Of a DNA stretch of 64,000 nucleotides, positions 9,398 to 17,602 are shown one piece after another (the stretch's first letter is position 1; the number at the start of each line of letters is the position of its first letter). This DNA comes from Paralcaligenes sp. KSB-10 (GTDB taxonomy: Bacteria > Pseudomonadota > Gammaproteobacteria > Burkholderiales > Burkholderiaceae_B): the NCBI RefSeq assembly GCF_021266465.1, contig NZ_CP089848.1:2604001-2668000 (forward strand), read 5' to 3'. The notes beneath the pieces were generated by a model that ran no database searches, was not told the DNA's origin, and saw only the letters and a list, made by a program, of their open reading frames with translations. The position numbers were made by a program, and so were the translations under genes.

Positions 9398-9961
9398 ATG
9401 CTCAGCGACGCCCTGCACTTTATTATCAACATTGTTTTTACCCTGTTCGGAATCGCGCTGATTATCCGGGCCTGGATGTTCGCAATACGGCTGCACCCGT
9501 TCAATCCGTATTCGCAGGCGGTGCTGCGCCTGACCGACTGGCTGATACAGCCGATCCGCAAAATCGTCAGGCCCGGCAACCGGCTCGATTGGCCATGCCT
9601 GCTGGCAAGCTGGCTAACCGCCTTTGTCTTTTTGCTGCTCACCTGGATAGTACTGACAGGCCAGTTTCCTCCCGTCAGCAGCTTATTGCCGGCGGTTCTC
9701 GCCAGCCTGTTCACGCTGCTGAAATGGGCGCTTAACCTGGTGCTCTGGCTGACTCTGGTGCAAGCCATTTTATCGTGGGTCAATCCCCTGGCGCCGATCA
9801 TGCCCGTGTTGCACACGCTGACAGCCCCCTTGCTCGACCCCATACGCCGCATGCTTCCCAATTTTGGGGGGCTCGATTTTTCCCCTCTGGTCCTGCTCGT
9901 CCTGGCGCAAATAGGCATGGTCTTCCTGGAACATCTTTCCTTCTCGCTGTTTGGCGTCTAA
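9398..9961 (+). CDS. YggT family integral membrane protein
   Basis: A 187-residue membrane protein with two tandem YggT domains, each with paired hydrophobic helices (about residues 5-25 and 65-85, then 105-130 and 160-182). Each half carries the RxxxPxxPxxxxLR/LDPIRR-like segment that follows the first helix: LIQPIRKIVRP and LLDPIRRMLPN. The family is linked to cytochrome/photosystem assembly or osmotic adaptation, and its biochemical role is unclear. ATG 9398 gives a normal N-terminus (MLSDALHFIINIVF); the frame is open further upstream to 9266 but only across the terminator. Confidence 0.88.
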   Translation: MLSDALHFIINIVFTLFGIALIIRAWMFAIRLHPFNPYSQAVLRLTDWLIQPIRKIVRPGNRLDWPCLLASWLTAFVFLLLTWIVLTGQFPPVSSLLPAVLASLFTLLKWALNLVLWLTLVQAILSWVNPLAPIMPVLHTLTAPLLDPIRRMLPNFGGLDFSPLVLLVLAQIGMVFLEHLSFSLFGV

Positions 9962-10083
9962 AGCATTTTGGATTTAAGTAGTCGGCACTGAACGCGTTTC
10001 AGTCATGTGTTTGAGCCGTTTAGGTTTGAGCAATGGCTTGGGGCTGTGTTGTCTTGTGGGCGCGATCGTATCTCTATAAAGAC

Positions 10084-10308
10084 GCCGCAGGGTGGGCGGT
10101 GCTGTGTAGTCCGGCACGTCCAGCGGTCGGCTAGCTGCGCTAGCCGACTACCCGGGTCTGCCTCGTCCAGGCGGGCGTCGGGCCAACTCGCAGTGCCTCG
10201 CGCGCGAGGCACTGCTCAAACAGGGCCCGCCGAAAGCCCCCGCCTTCCCTTCGTCAGCACCCGGCGCTGGACTACCGCCGGACTACACAGCACCGCCCAC
10301 CCTGCGGC
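10084..10308. repeat. Palindromic module A (left copy)
   Basis: A 225-bp element closed by a perfect 32-bp inverted repeat at 10084-10115 and 10277-10308 (outer bases GCCGCAGGGTGGGCGG...). Inside are a 10-bp stem with TGC loop at 10126-10148 (GTCGGCTAGC arms) and a central GC-rich palindrome near 10190-10214 (CAGTGCCTCGC / GCGAGGCACTG). A 223-bp relative lies inverted at 54129-54351. Not an insertion sequence: it has no transposase. Confidence 0.88.
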
Positions 10309-10321
10309 TTGCGTTGAGGAA

Positions 10322-10403
10322 ATGCATCGAGAGAAGCGTTGGGGGCATGCACCGAGGGAAACATGCACCGAGAGAAACGTTGAGATCATGCATCGAGGTA
10401 TAC
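10322..10403. repeat. 41-bp tandem duplication between palindromic modules A and B
   Basis: Two imperfect 41-bp units, 10322-10362 and 10363-10403, each made of a 25-bp and a 16-bp piece beginning ATGCA(T/C)CGAG. The inverted right-hand locus near 54061-54119 has only one such unit, so this copy has gained one or the other has lost one. Confidence 0.8.
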
Positions 10404-10444
10404 ATTGATGCCGGCAAGTTGATTCCAGGCAAGCCCTAACGCGA

Positions 10445-10646
10445 GCCGTCTATCGGGGCTTGGGGTCAGGACCGGCGTAAGGCGTGCGCCGGATGCTACC
10501 GTAGGGAAGGCGGGGGCTTTCGGCGGGCCATGTTTGAGCGTAGCCGCGCCAGCGGCGTAGCGAGTTTGGCCCGACGCCCGCCTGGACGAGGTAGATCCGG
10601 ATCCAGCACGCCGTGCCGGCCCTGACCCCAAGCCCCGATAGACGGC
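10445..10646. repeat. Palindromic module B (left copy)
   Basis: A 202-bp element closed by a 32-bp inverted repeat, 10445-10476 and 10615-10646, with 31 of 32 bases paired (outer bases GCCGTCTATCGGGGCT...). Its central part (GGCGGGGGCTTTCGGCGGG... and ...GCCCGACGCCCGCCTGG) is shared with module A although the terminal arms are unrelated. The inverted relative is at 53836-54034. Confidence 0.88.
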
Positions 10647-10889
10647 GTCTTCAAATACCAAAGCTACCCACCCATCGAATCCCGTAAACAACTCGAACCA
10701 AAAATGCACCAAGCATCGGATCCCGAACCATCCCGGCTTGATACCTCGGCGCCAAAGTGCTCAACAAAATGCAAGAAAGCCCACAAGGGGCTCTCTTACA
10801 GAATCAGGCAAATTAGCCTACGCATGTCGATTGCGCGCATGCTTGCCCGCATTGATGCAGCTTACACCAAGAGTCGATGCCCGCACTGC

Positions 10890-11390
10890 CTACATAGGCA
10901 CGACACGGGTTGGGCCATTGCCGCTGATCATGCGCACGCGCTGACCGGCGGAAAGAGGAACATCGGCCGCCTGGGCCACGACACGAGTTTCGCCGTTATC
11001 CAGCCGCACGGTGATTTCCAGCCCCTGGGTCCTTCCAGCCTGGTTTTCCACGGCATTGCCCGCCAACCCGCCCAAGATGGCGCCGCCGACCGTTGCCAAT
11101 ACATTGCCGCCGCCACGGCCGATAGTGCTGCCCACCACGCCGCCCAATGCGCCTCCGGCCAGCATGCCGGCACCGCTGCTCTGCCCCTGCTGGATAATGA
11201 CCGGACGCACCGACTCTACCGTCCCGGTGCGCACAACCTGCTCGCGCTGCGCCTCGCCGTAGCTATAGACCGAGCTGGACGCCGTATCGTTGGCACAACC
11301 GGCCAACATCGCCAGGGAGCCCGCCAGAGCCAGCGCAGCAAGGGTCCGGTTTTTACGCAAGCCGGCAAACGATAAACTGACAGGATTCAT
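10890..11390 (-). CDS. Glycine-zipper 2TM lipoprotein (SlyB/Pcp-like)
   Basis: A 166-residue outer-membrane lipoprotein. A signal peptide ends in the lipobox LAGC near residue 30. Residues about 75-118 form a Gly-rich zipper (GALGGVVGSTIG, GGAILGGLAG) of the 2TM/SlyB type, and the C-terminal part is a small beta-rich domain (ITVRLDNGETRVVAQ). The ATG at the complement of 11388-11390 has GGGAG eight bases upstream and restores a normal signal peptide, so the longer frame from 11534 is rejected. SlyB-like proteins stabilise the outer membrane; the exact role here is not known. Confidence 0.85.
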   Translation of the reverse strand: MNPVSLSFAGLRKNRTLAALALAGSLAMLAGCANDTASSSVYSYGEAQREQVVRTGTVESVRPVIIQQGQSSGAGMLAGGALGGVVGSTIGRGGGNVLATVGGAILGGLAGNAVENQAGRTQGLEITVRLDNGETRVVAQAADVPLSAGQRVRMISGNGPTRVVPM

Positions 11391-11530
11391 GAAACTGCTC
11401 CCTAGTAAGCCACCGCCACCCCTGCTCTGCGCAAGGGCACACCCGATCCGGGTGTTATTTGAAAAGCGGCAAGAACAAAATTTAAAACCCGAACGACACA
11501 CGGCAATTCCGCGGATCGCCAGGCAAACGC

Positions 11531-12487
11531 TCAAGCCTGACCGGCCTGATCGAGCAAATCGAGCGCGTAATGCTGTTTGAGGGCAGCGCTGATTTCACCG
11601 CGGCTCGGGTGATGGTTTTGCGGCCCGCGTGAAGCAATTTTAAAAGCGCCCATCACATTCGCCAAGCGGCACGCATCGGCCAGGCCCCACTGCTGCGTCA
11701 GCCCATAGAGCAGGCCAGCCCGGTGCGCGTCGCCGCAGCCGGTGGGGTCGACGATATTTTCCACCTTGACCGGCTCAATGGCCGTTTCGGCACCGTTGGA
11801 GTAAAGCGTGGCGCCTTCACCACCGCGCGTCACCACAACAGCCTGCAAGGACCGGGCGATTTCCTGCATGCTGCGCCCGGTTCGCTGTTGCACTACGCTG
11901 GCTTCGTAATCATTGGCAGTGAGGATCTGCGCCATCTCGAGCATCTGCGTGATATCTTCCCCCGAAAACAAAGGCATGGCCTGACCCAGGTCGAAAATAA
12001 AGGGAATGCCGCTGGCCTTGAGCCGTCGAGCGTGGGCAAACATGCCTTCTTTGGCATCGGGCGCCACAATCCCCCACGAGGCCCTGGTGCTGCCCCAATC
12101 GTTTTCCGCCGAACGCACCATGGCCCCCGGATGAAAGGAAGCGATCTGATTGTTGTCCAGATCCGTCGTGATAAAACACTGCGGAGTAAACATATCGGGG
12201 ATGACCCGAATCAAGCTCGTATCTATGCCCAGGCGTTTCATATACGCCAGGTAATCGGCCGCATCGCCGCCCACGGTACCCACCGGCATGGGGTGCCCAC
12301 CCAGCAGTTGCAGGTTGTAGGCGATGTTTCCGGCGCAACCGCCATATTCCTTGCGCATGGTCGGTACAAAAAACGAGACGCTCAGCGACTGTATGCTGTC
12401 GGCCAGAATATGTTCTTTGAAATGCCCCTCGAACACGGCAATCGTATCGAAGGCAACCGAACCGCATACTAAAACCTTTGCAGACAT
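11531..12487 (-). CDS. PfkB-family carbohydrate/nucleoside kinase (adenosine-kinase-like)
   Basis: A 318-residue ribokinase-fold kinase. The N-terminal substrate loop includes GGCAGNIAYNLQLLGG, the PfkB signature 1 region, and the C-terminal signature reads DPTGCGDAHRAG with the catalytic Asp retained, but with Cys and His where most relatives have Ala and Phe (DTTGAGDAF). The fold places it near adenosine kinase-type members common in Bordetella. The phosphate acceptor cannot be read from sequence. It starts nine bases after the stop of the DUF3426 gene and probably belongs to the same minus-strand operon. Confidence 0.85.
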   Translation of the reverse strand: MSAKVLVCGSVAFDTIAVFEGHFKEHILADSIQSLSVSFFVPTMRKEYGGCAGNIAYNLQLLGGHPMPVGTVGGDAADYLAYMKRLGIDTSLIRVIPDMFTPQCFITTDLDNNQIASFHPGAMVRSAENDWGSTRASWGIVAPDAKEGMFAHARRLKASGIPFIFDLGQAMPLFSGEDITQMLEMAQILTANDYEASVVQQRTGRSMQEIARSLQAVVVTRGGEGATLYSNGAETAIEPVKVENIVDPTGCGDAHRAGLLYGLTQQWGLADACRLANVMGAFKIASRGPQNHHPSRGEISAALKQHYALDLLDQAGQA

Positions 12488-12496
12488 CCTGATCCT

Positions 12497-13504
12497 TTAA
12501 GGAAAAAATTTACCGAGCTGAAATCCATTAACCTTCACGCCCGCCACCGTAATCGGCACCGTGGCGACGATTTCACCATGAGCGGCAAATGGCCCTTCCA
12601 GGAGTTTTGCCGTCAGATAACTTTTCGGAGGCAGGTTCTTCCTGGCGACGACCACGCCCGAAAAATCGACCAGATCCAGTGTAAGGGTCGGCCATTCCTG
12701 CGGCTTGTCATAATTGTTGCGCAAGGTAAGCTGCAAGGTCATTTGACTGGTGTCCTTGTCCGCACCGGCACCCTTGGGGCCCGCGCGCAAGGATGAATTC
12801 ATGATCGAAATGAGCAGAATGCGGCGCGAATACGGAATATCGCACTTAAGCGACGCGCAGGCTTTGGTCAGAATCGGCCGCAGGGCCGGTGAATGGTTGG
12901 CAATGTTCGCCCGATACACGTACACCACCTGGGCCAGCAGCACCGCCAGAGCCATCAGGCACAGCGCCCCCCAGAACACTCTCGCGAAACCATGACGGCG
13001 CTCGTACCGTTCGTCCAGAAAGGCGGGCAAAGGCAGTTGGTCTTCATCGGCCCGACGCGGCTCGATATAAATTTCCGGCGCATCGGGGGCCGGCTCGCCG
13101 CCGACATAAAACGAGGCAGGGCTCGGTTCTGCTTCACGCTGCTCTGTGTGCCGCGGCACACTCAAGACGGGTTCGGCACGCAGCCGCAACGGCACGGTGC
13201 GCGTCGAGGAAATCGTAAACGCGGGAGCAGCGGGCGGAGCATCTGGCGCATTCGATACCGTTGGCGCGGAAGGCAGCGGACGCGTCTCTGGCGCCTGCGC
13301 CGAACGTTGGCGTACAACGCTGGGCTCAGGCGCGGAAGGGGGCGCGGCGCCCGCGGACGAGCCATCGCCCGACACGACGGCTTCGTACCCATCGAAAATG
13401 TGGGCGCAACTGACACAGCGGATGTAGCCCTTGCGCAACTGCAATTGTTCCAGGCTGGCTGGAAAAACCGAACCGCATCGAGGACATTGTGTGCTTAAGT
13501 CCAT
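12497..13504 (-). CDS. Zinc-ribbon and DUF3426 domain membrane protein
   Basis: A 335-residue protein starting with an MJ0042-type zinc ribbon (CPRCGSVF ... IRCVSCAHIF, residues 8-36). A Pro/Ala-rich linker of about 130 residues follows, then one membrane helix near residues 180-200 (ALCLMALAVLLAQVVYVY) and a DUF3426 domain to the end. The arrangement suggests an inner-membrane protein with a cytoplasmic zinc ribbon and periplasmic domain. Function is unknown. In Betaproteobacteria this gene regularly follows prmA, as here (16 bases downstream). Confidence 0.85.
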   Translation of the reverse strand: MDLSTQCPRCGSVFPASLEQLQLRKGYIRCVSCAHIFDGYEAVVSGDGSSAGAAPPSAPEPSVVRQRSAQAPETRPLPSAPTVSNAPDAPPAAPAFTISSTRTVPLRLRAEPVLSVPRHTEQREAEPSPASFYVGGEPAPDAPEIYIEPRRADEDQLPLPAFLDERYERRHGFARVFWGALCLMALAVLLAQVVYVYRANIANHSPALRPILTKACASLKCDIPYSRRILLISIMNSSLRAGPKGAGADKDTSQMTLQLTLRNNYDKPQEWPTLTLDLVDFSGVVVARKNLPPKSYLTAKLLEGPFAAHGEIVATVPITVAGVKVNGFQLGKFFP

Positions 13505-13519
13505 AAGGCAAATCTATCG

Positions 13520-14449
13520 TTAATTGCGCTGTCCGCACAAACAAACCCAACCGTCGCGTGCGCGCCATACACTCATGGCAAGCCAGGGCGCATAAGCCAT
13601 GGCCACCTCGTCAGCCTGCCGCTCCAGGACACCCGACAAGATCAGCCGCCCGCCCGGAGCAACCCGGTTGGACAACATGGGCGCCAGCACTTTCAGCGGG
13701 TTGGACAAAATATTGGCCACGACCAGTTGCAATTGGCCCGCCGGAAGCTGGTTTGGCAGCAAGGCATCCAGAACAACCTGATTTACTTCTGCATTGTACC
13801 GAGTTGATTGCACAGCCTGCTCGTCGATATCGACGGCCCACGTGTTGCCCGCCCCCAGCATTTTGGCGGCGATCGCCAAAATGCCGGACCCGCAGCCATA
13901 GTCGAGCACCGTTTCGCCGCCTTGCAGATGCTCGGCCAGCCACTCCAGGCACAGATGGGTCGTTGGATGGCTGCCGGTCCCGAAAGCCAGACCCGGATCC
14001 AGCTCAATATGAATCGAGCCCTGCCCTGCGCTGGCCGACGCCCCTTCGGCCAGCACGGGTACACGAGGGTCGTCGCGATGCCAGCTGGGCACGATCCAGA
14101 TCCGTTCTCCGATCTGGATTGGCCCGAACTGCGCCTGAGTGATCCGCACCCAATCCGCATCCGGGACTTCGCGCACCGACCAGCCGGCCGCTGCTTGAAC
14201 TCCAGCCTCGGCACTCGCCTGCTCCAGAATCTGGCCAGGGTCCGCGCCATCGGGCAACAGGGCGACCACGCGATTGCGCTGCCACGCCTGTATCTCGGGT
14301 TCGGTACCCGGCTCGCCGAACAAGGGCTGTTCCGCGTCGGTATCGCTATCGGCGTCCTCTACCGAGACCGACAGCACACCTGCGTCGAGCAAGGCATCCG
14401 ACAGCGCCTCGGCCTGGGCTTCCAGGCAACTTAGGACGAGTTCACGCAT
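13520..14449 (-). CDS. prmA: Ribosomal protein L11 methyltransferase
   Basis: A 309-residue SAM-dependent methyltransferase that trimethylates ribosomal protein L11. The N-terminal L11-recognition domain starts MRELVLSCLEAQAEALSDAL. The Rossmann methyltransferase domain carries DPGLAFGTGSHPTT, then motif I VLDYGCGSGILAIAA and the NILSNPL motif near the end. Length and motifs match the family. It follows accC with a 59-base gap, the usual order accB-accC-prmA. Confidence 0.95.
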   Translation of the reverse strand: MRELVLSCLEAQAEALSDALLDAGVLSVSVEDADSDTDAEQPLFGEPGTEPEIQAWQRNRVVALLPDGADPGQILEQASAEAGVQAAAGWSVREVPDADWVRITQAQFGPIQIGERIWIVPSWHRDDPRVPVLAEGASASAGQGSIHIELDPGLAFGTGSHPTTHLCLEWLAEHLQGGETVLDYGCGSGILAIAAKMLGAGNTWAVDIDEQAVQSTRYNAEVNQVVLDALLPNQLPAGQLQLVVANILSNPLKVLAPMLSNRVAPGGRLILSGVLERQADEVAMAYAPWLAMSVWRARDGWVCLCGQRN

Positions 14450-14508
14450 GATCTTTTCCGTTAAAAAACAGGGGCACGCCCCTGTCTGGCCCGCCTCGGT
14501 ATCGCAGA

Positions 14509-15855
14509 TCAGGGACGCTGCGAAAGCTTGTGCTCGAGGTAGTGGATGCTTGTGCCGCCTTCGACGAAACGGGCATCCTGCATCAGCTCGCGGTGCAGAG
14601 GGATGTTGGTCACTATGCCTTCGACCACCATTTCAGACAGAGCGATTTCCATGCGTGCAATGGCCTGCTGGCGCGTGTCCCCGTAGGTAATAAGCTTGGC
14701 AATCATGGAGTCGTAGTTCGGCGGCACCACATAGCCGCTGAACACATGGGAATCCATGCGCACGCCAGGACCGCCCGGCGTATGCCAGTTGGTGATGCGC
14801 CCCGGGCTGGGCGTAAATTTGAAGGGATCCTCGGCATTGATGCGGCATTCGATGGCGTGGCCCTTGATCTGGATATCGCGCTGGCGCAACGTAAACTTTT
14901 CGCCGGCGGCAATCAGGATCTGCTGCTGCACCAGATCGATCCCGGTAATCATTTCGGTAACCGTATGTTCGACCTGGATCCGGGTATTCATTTCAATGAA
15001 ATAAAACTCGCCGTCCTCGTACAGGAACTCGAAGGTGCCGGCGCCGCGATAGCCAATTTTGCGGCACGCCTCGGAGCAACGCTCGCCGATGCGTTCGATA
15101 AGGCGCCGCGCGATACCCGGCGCGGGAGCCTCTTCGATGACTTTCTGGTGGCGGCGCTGCATGGAACAATCGCGCTCGCCCAGCCAGACGGCATTGCGCC
15201 CGCCGTCGGCAAGTACCTGGATTTCCACATGGCGCGGGTTTTCGAGGAACTTCTCCATATAGACTTCGGGATTATTGAACGCCGCGCCAGCCTCGGATTT
15301 CGTCATGGTGACGGCGTTCAGCAAAGCCGCCTCGGTATACACCACCCGCATGCCCCGGCCGCCGCCGCCGCCCGAAGCCTTGATGATCACCGGGTACCCG
15401 ACTTCACGGCCCAGGCGCATGATTTCCTGGGGATCGTCCGGCAAAGCGCCCGGCGACCCCGGCACGACCGGTACACCGGCCTCGATCATGGCTTTCTTGG
15501 CGCTTACTTTATCGCCCATAAGGCGAATCGATTCGGGGCGCGGGCCGATAAATACAAAGCCGCTTTTTTCGACGCGATCGGCAAAATCGGCGTTTTCGGA
15601 CAGGAAACCGTAGCCGGGATGGATTGCTTCGGCATCCGTGACTTCGGCTGCCGAAATCAGCGCCGGCATATTCAGGTAACTGTCGCGAGCCGCGGCAGGC
15701 CCTATGCAAACCGATTCATCGGCTAAACGCACATACTTGGCATCGCGATCGACATCGGAGTGCACCACCACCGTTTTAATACCGAGTTCGCGGCAGGCGC
15801 GCTGGATGCGCAAGGCGATTTCACCACGATTGGCAATGAGAATTTTTTCAAACAT
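14509..15855 (-). CDS. accC: Acetyl-CoA carboxylase, biotin carboxylase subunit
   Basis: A 448-residue ATP-grasp enzyme that carboxylates the biotin on AccB in the first step of fatty-acid synthesis. It begins [20 protein letters not shown]. The Gly-rich ATP loop [12 protein letters not shown], the carboxylation region [16 protein letters not shown] and the C-terminal biotin carboxylase domain are all present. It starts six bases after the accB stop, so the two are translationally close. Confidence 0.97.
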   Translation of the reverse strand: MFEKILIANRGEIALRIQRACRELGIKTVVVHSDVDRDAKYVRLADESVCIGPAAARDSYLNMPALISAAEVTDAEAIHPGYGFLSENADFADRVEKSGFVFIGPRPESIRLMGDKVSAKKAMIEAGVPVVPGSPGALPDDPQEIMRLGREVGYPVIIKASGGGGGRGMRVVYTEAALLNAVTMTKSEAGAAFNNPEVYMEKFLENPRHVEIQVLADGGRNAVWLGERDCSMQRRHQKVIEEAPAPGIARRLIERIGERCSEACRKIGYRGAGTFEFLYEDGEFYFIEMNTRIQVEHTVTEMITGIDLVQQQILIAAGEKFTLRQRDIQIKGHAIECRINAEDPFKFTPSPGRITNWHTPGGPGVRMDSHVFSGYVVPPNYDSMIAKLITYGDTRQQAIARMEIALSEMVVEGIVTNIPLHRELMQDARFVEGGTSIHYLEHKLSQRP

Positions 15856-15861
15856 TGATGA

Positions 15862-16293
15862 TCAGCCGATAACAAACAGGGGTTGACCGTATTCAACGGG
15901 CTCGCCATTTTCCACCAGGATTTCTTTAATCACGCCGGACTTGTCCGCCTCGATTTCGTTCAGCAGCTTCATGGCCTCGATGATGCACAAAGGCTCGCCC
16001 TCTTTGACGGTCTGGCCCAATTCGATAAACGGCGAGGCGCCTGGATTGGGAGCGCGGTAGAAGGTTCCCACCATCGGGGCCTTGACCACATGCCCTTGAG
16101 GGGCGGCCGGGGCAGCCGGCGCTGCGGCAGGCGCAGGCGGCGCGGCAGGCGCTTCGTAGGCAACAGGAACGGGCTGCACCGTTTGGGAGAATTTGACGAT
16201 TCTTACCTTGCCCTCGCCCTCGGTGATCTCGAGTTCGGCAATGCCTGATTCTGCAACCAGATCGATCAGGGTTTTTAGTTTTCTAAGGTCCAT
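15862..16293 (-). CDS. accB: Acetyl-CoA carboxylase, biotin carboxyl carrier protein
   Basis: A 143-residue carrier. [18 protein letters not shown] is the conserved N-terminus, so the ATG at the complement of 16291-16293 is the start rather than the upstream one at 16338. An Ala/Pro linker (about residues 45-70) leads to the biotinyl domain, where the biotinylated lysine is in [14 protein letters not shown]. It is paired with accC. Confidence 0.96.
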   Translation of the reverse strand: MDLRKLKTLIDLVAESGIAELEITEGEGKVRIVKFSQTVQPVPVAYEAPAAPPAPAAAPAAPAAPQGHVVKAPMVGTFYRAPNPGASPFIELGQTVKEGEPLCIIEAMKLLNEIEADKSGVIKEILVENGEPVEYGQPLFVIG

Positions 16294-16377
16294 ACAAACT
16301 TCCCATGACATTACTCTGCGGCTGTAATGCAGAGTCAACGTTGATGATTAAAAAGACAGGCTGTATTGCCCCATGCG

Positions 16378-16812
16378 CTAATTGCACAGGGCGTAGCGTA
16401 ATGCTGCTTCGTACCCAAAAGAACCCAGCCCGACAATCACTCCCTGCGCCGTATCGGACAAATAAGAGTGATGGCGAAACGACTCCCGCTTGTGTACATT
16501 CGACAAATGCACTTCCACGAACGGAATTGCGACCGCGGCCAGGGCATCTCGCAGTGCCACACTGGTATGAGTGTACGCCGCGGCATTAATAATGATGAAA
16601 TCGATATGATCCTGGCGGGCCTTTTGAATACGGTCTACCAGCTCGCCTTCGTGATTGCTTTGAAATACGCTGCAACTCGCCCCGGCCTGGCTGGCCAATT
16701 GCCGCAAATTTGCATTGATGTCATCCAGAGTCTGGCGGCCATAAACCTCGGGCTCGCGCGTACCGAGCAAGTTAAGGTTAGGACCATGCAGAACCAGGAT
16801 TTGTTGCGCCAT
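16378..16812 (-). CDS. aroQ: 3-dehydroquinate dehydratase, type II
   Basis: A 144-residue type II dehydroquinase of the shikimate pathway. It has the N-terminal [20 protein letters not shown] with the catalytic Tyr in the VYGRQT segment, [20 protein letters not shown] in the middle and [18 protein letters not shown] with the conserved His and Arg. It precedes accBC in the common order aroQ-accB-accC. aroE, which acts next in the pathway, is at 22.4 kb. Confidence 0.96.
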   Translation of the reverse strand: MAQQILVLHGPNLNLLGTREPEVYGRQTLDDINANLRQLASQAGASCSVFQSNHEGELVDRIQKARQDHIDFIIINAAAYTHTSVALRDALAAVAIPFVEVHLSNVHKRESFRHHSYLSDTAQGVIVGLGSFGYEAALRYALCN

Positions 16813-16836
16813 AACGAAGGTTTCTATTACTGACAG

Positions 16837-16862
16837 AACGCTTTTTTACGCTAAAAAGCGTT
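16837..16862. terminator. Hairpin between the TlpA-like gene and aroQ
   Basis: A perfect 10-bp inverted repeat (AACGCTTTTT with AAAAAGCGTT around a six-base loop). The T-rich arms could act as a weak terminator for the TlpA-like gene on the minus strand, but a separate T run after the stem is absent. Confidence 0.5.
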
Positions 16863-16993
16863 ATTTGTCCATTAAATACAGATAATTTACAAAAAGAATT
16901 GTCGCGGCGGTGTCGTCGCGGATGTCGTTTTCGCGGTATTGCAGGGGCGAAGCAGGCTTGCATCCGAAAGCCGCAAGCCCTGCGCGCAAAGAG

Positions 16994-17503
16994 CTAGGCC
17001 GAAAGGCCTTGCACGACTTGCTCGAACTCCTTGGCCTTGATTTGCCCAAGAATCCGTTTGACCTCACGGCCTTTGGCGTCGAAAACCACGGTAAACGGCA
17101 AGCCGCCCGCCTGATTTCCCAAGTCGCGCATCAATTGTATACCCTCGTGGCCGGCCACCAACAAGGGGTAGGATACCCGCACTTTTTGCACAAAAGACTG
17201 AATATTGCTGGCAGTATCGACGCCTATACCCAGGAATTGCACTGATGGGTATTTTTTATGCAAAGCCTCGAAGTCGGGCATTTCCTTGACGCAAGGGGGG
17301 CACCAGCTTGCCCAGAAGTTGACGACCACCGGCTTGCCTTGCCACCTGGACAGGGCAATGGCGGTACCGTCGGGATCGGGGAGCGTCTGCGCAAACAAAG
17401 GGACCGGGCCGAACGTGTCGGCCAGCGCCGCACCTTGCAGGCCGCCGGCCGCGGCCGCCCCGGCCAATATTGCCGCATGGCGTAAAAAAACGCGCCGTTT
17501 CAT
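16994..17503 (-). CDS. TlpA-type thiol:disulfide oxidoreductase
   Basis: A 169-residue thioredoxin-fold protein with a periplasmic export signal. The N-terminus MKRRVFLRHAAILAGAAAA carries an RRxFL twin-arginine-like motif, so Tat export is possible. The active site CPPC is in NFWASWCPPCVKEMPD, near residue 75. The second of two adjacent ATG codons is taken as start. Such proteins reduce disulfides in the periplasm, often for cytochrome c maturation. It is divergent from mpl. Confidence 0.9.
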   Translation of the reverse strand: MKRRVFLRHAAILAGAAAAGGLQGAALADTFGPVPLFAQTLPDPDGTAIALSRWQGKPVVVNFWASWCPPCVKEMPDFEALHKKYPSVQFLGIGVDTASNIQSFVQKVRVSYPLLVAGHEGIQLMRDLGNQAGGLPFTVVFDAKGREVKRILGQIKAKEFEQVVQGLSA

Positions 17504-17602
17504 CATTATCTTTTCAATGGGTGATTCCTAGCCTGGTAATCATAGCACCACGCCCGCCGGAAAGAACGGCGCACCCTTTACAATAGCGGCTGGAGGATCC
17601 TT

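Larger units (their letters stand above)
9962..10889. other. Gene-free interval holding a mosaic of long palindromic elements
   Basis: No credible coding region lies here; the open frames seen are by-products of high GC and palindromes. From about 10030 to 10705 it holds two palindromic modules (A and B, listed separately) joined by a 41-bp tandem duplication. The rest, 10706-10889, shows no recognised element. Confidence 0.8.

Noticed and set aside
10007-10408. Open frames inside the palindromic mosaics (also 10386-10712, 53768-54522)
   Set aside because: Both strands of a palindrome give similar frames; the translations are Arg/Pro-rich and differ between copies.
10704-11375. A plus-strand frame over the glycine-zipper lipoprotein
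   Set aside because: The opposite strand has a signal peptide, lipobox and ribosome site; this one has none.
16935-16993. GC-rich hairpin after the TlpA-like gene
   Set aside because: The stem is irregular and lacks a T run; too weak to call a terminator.
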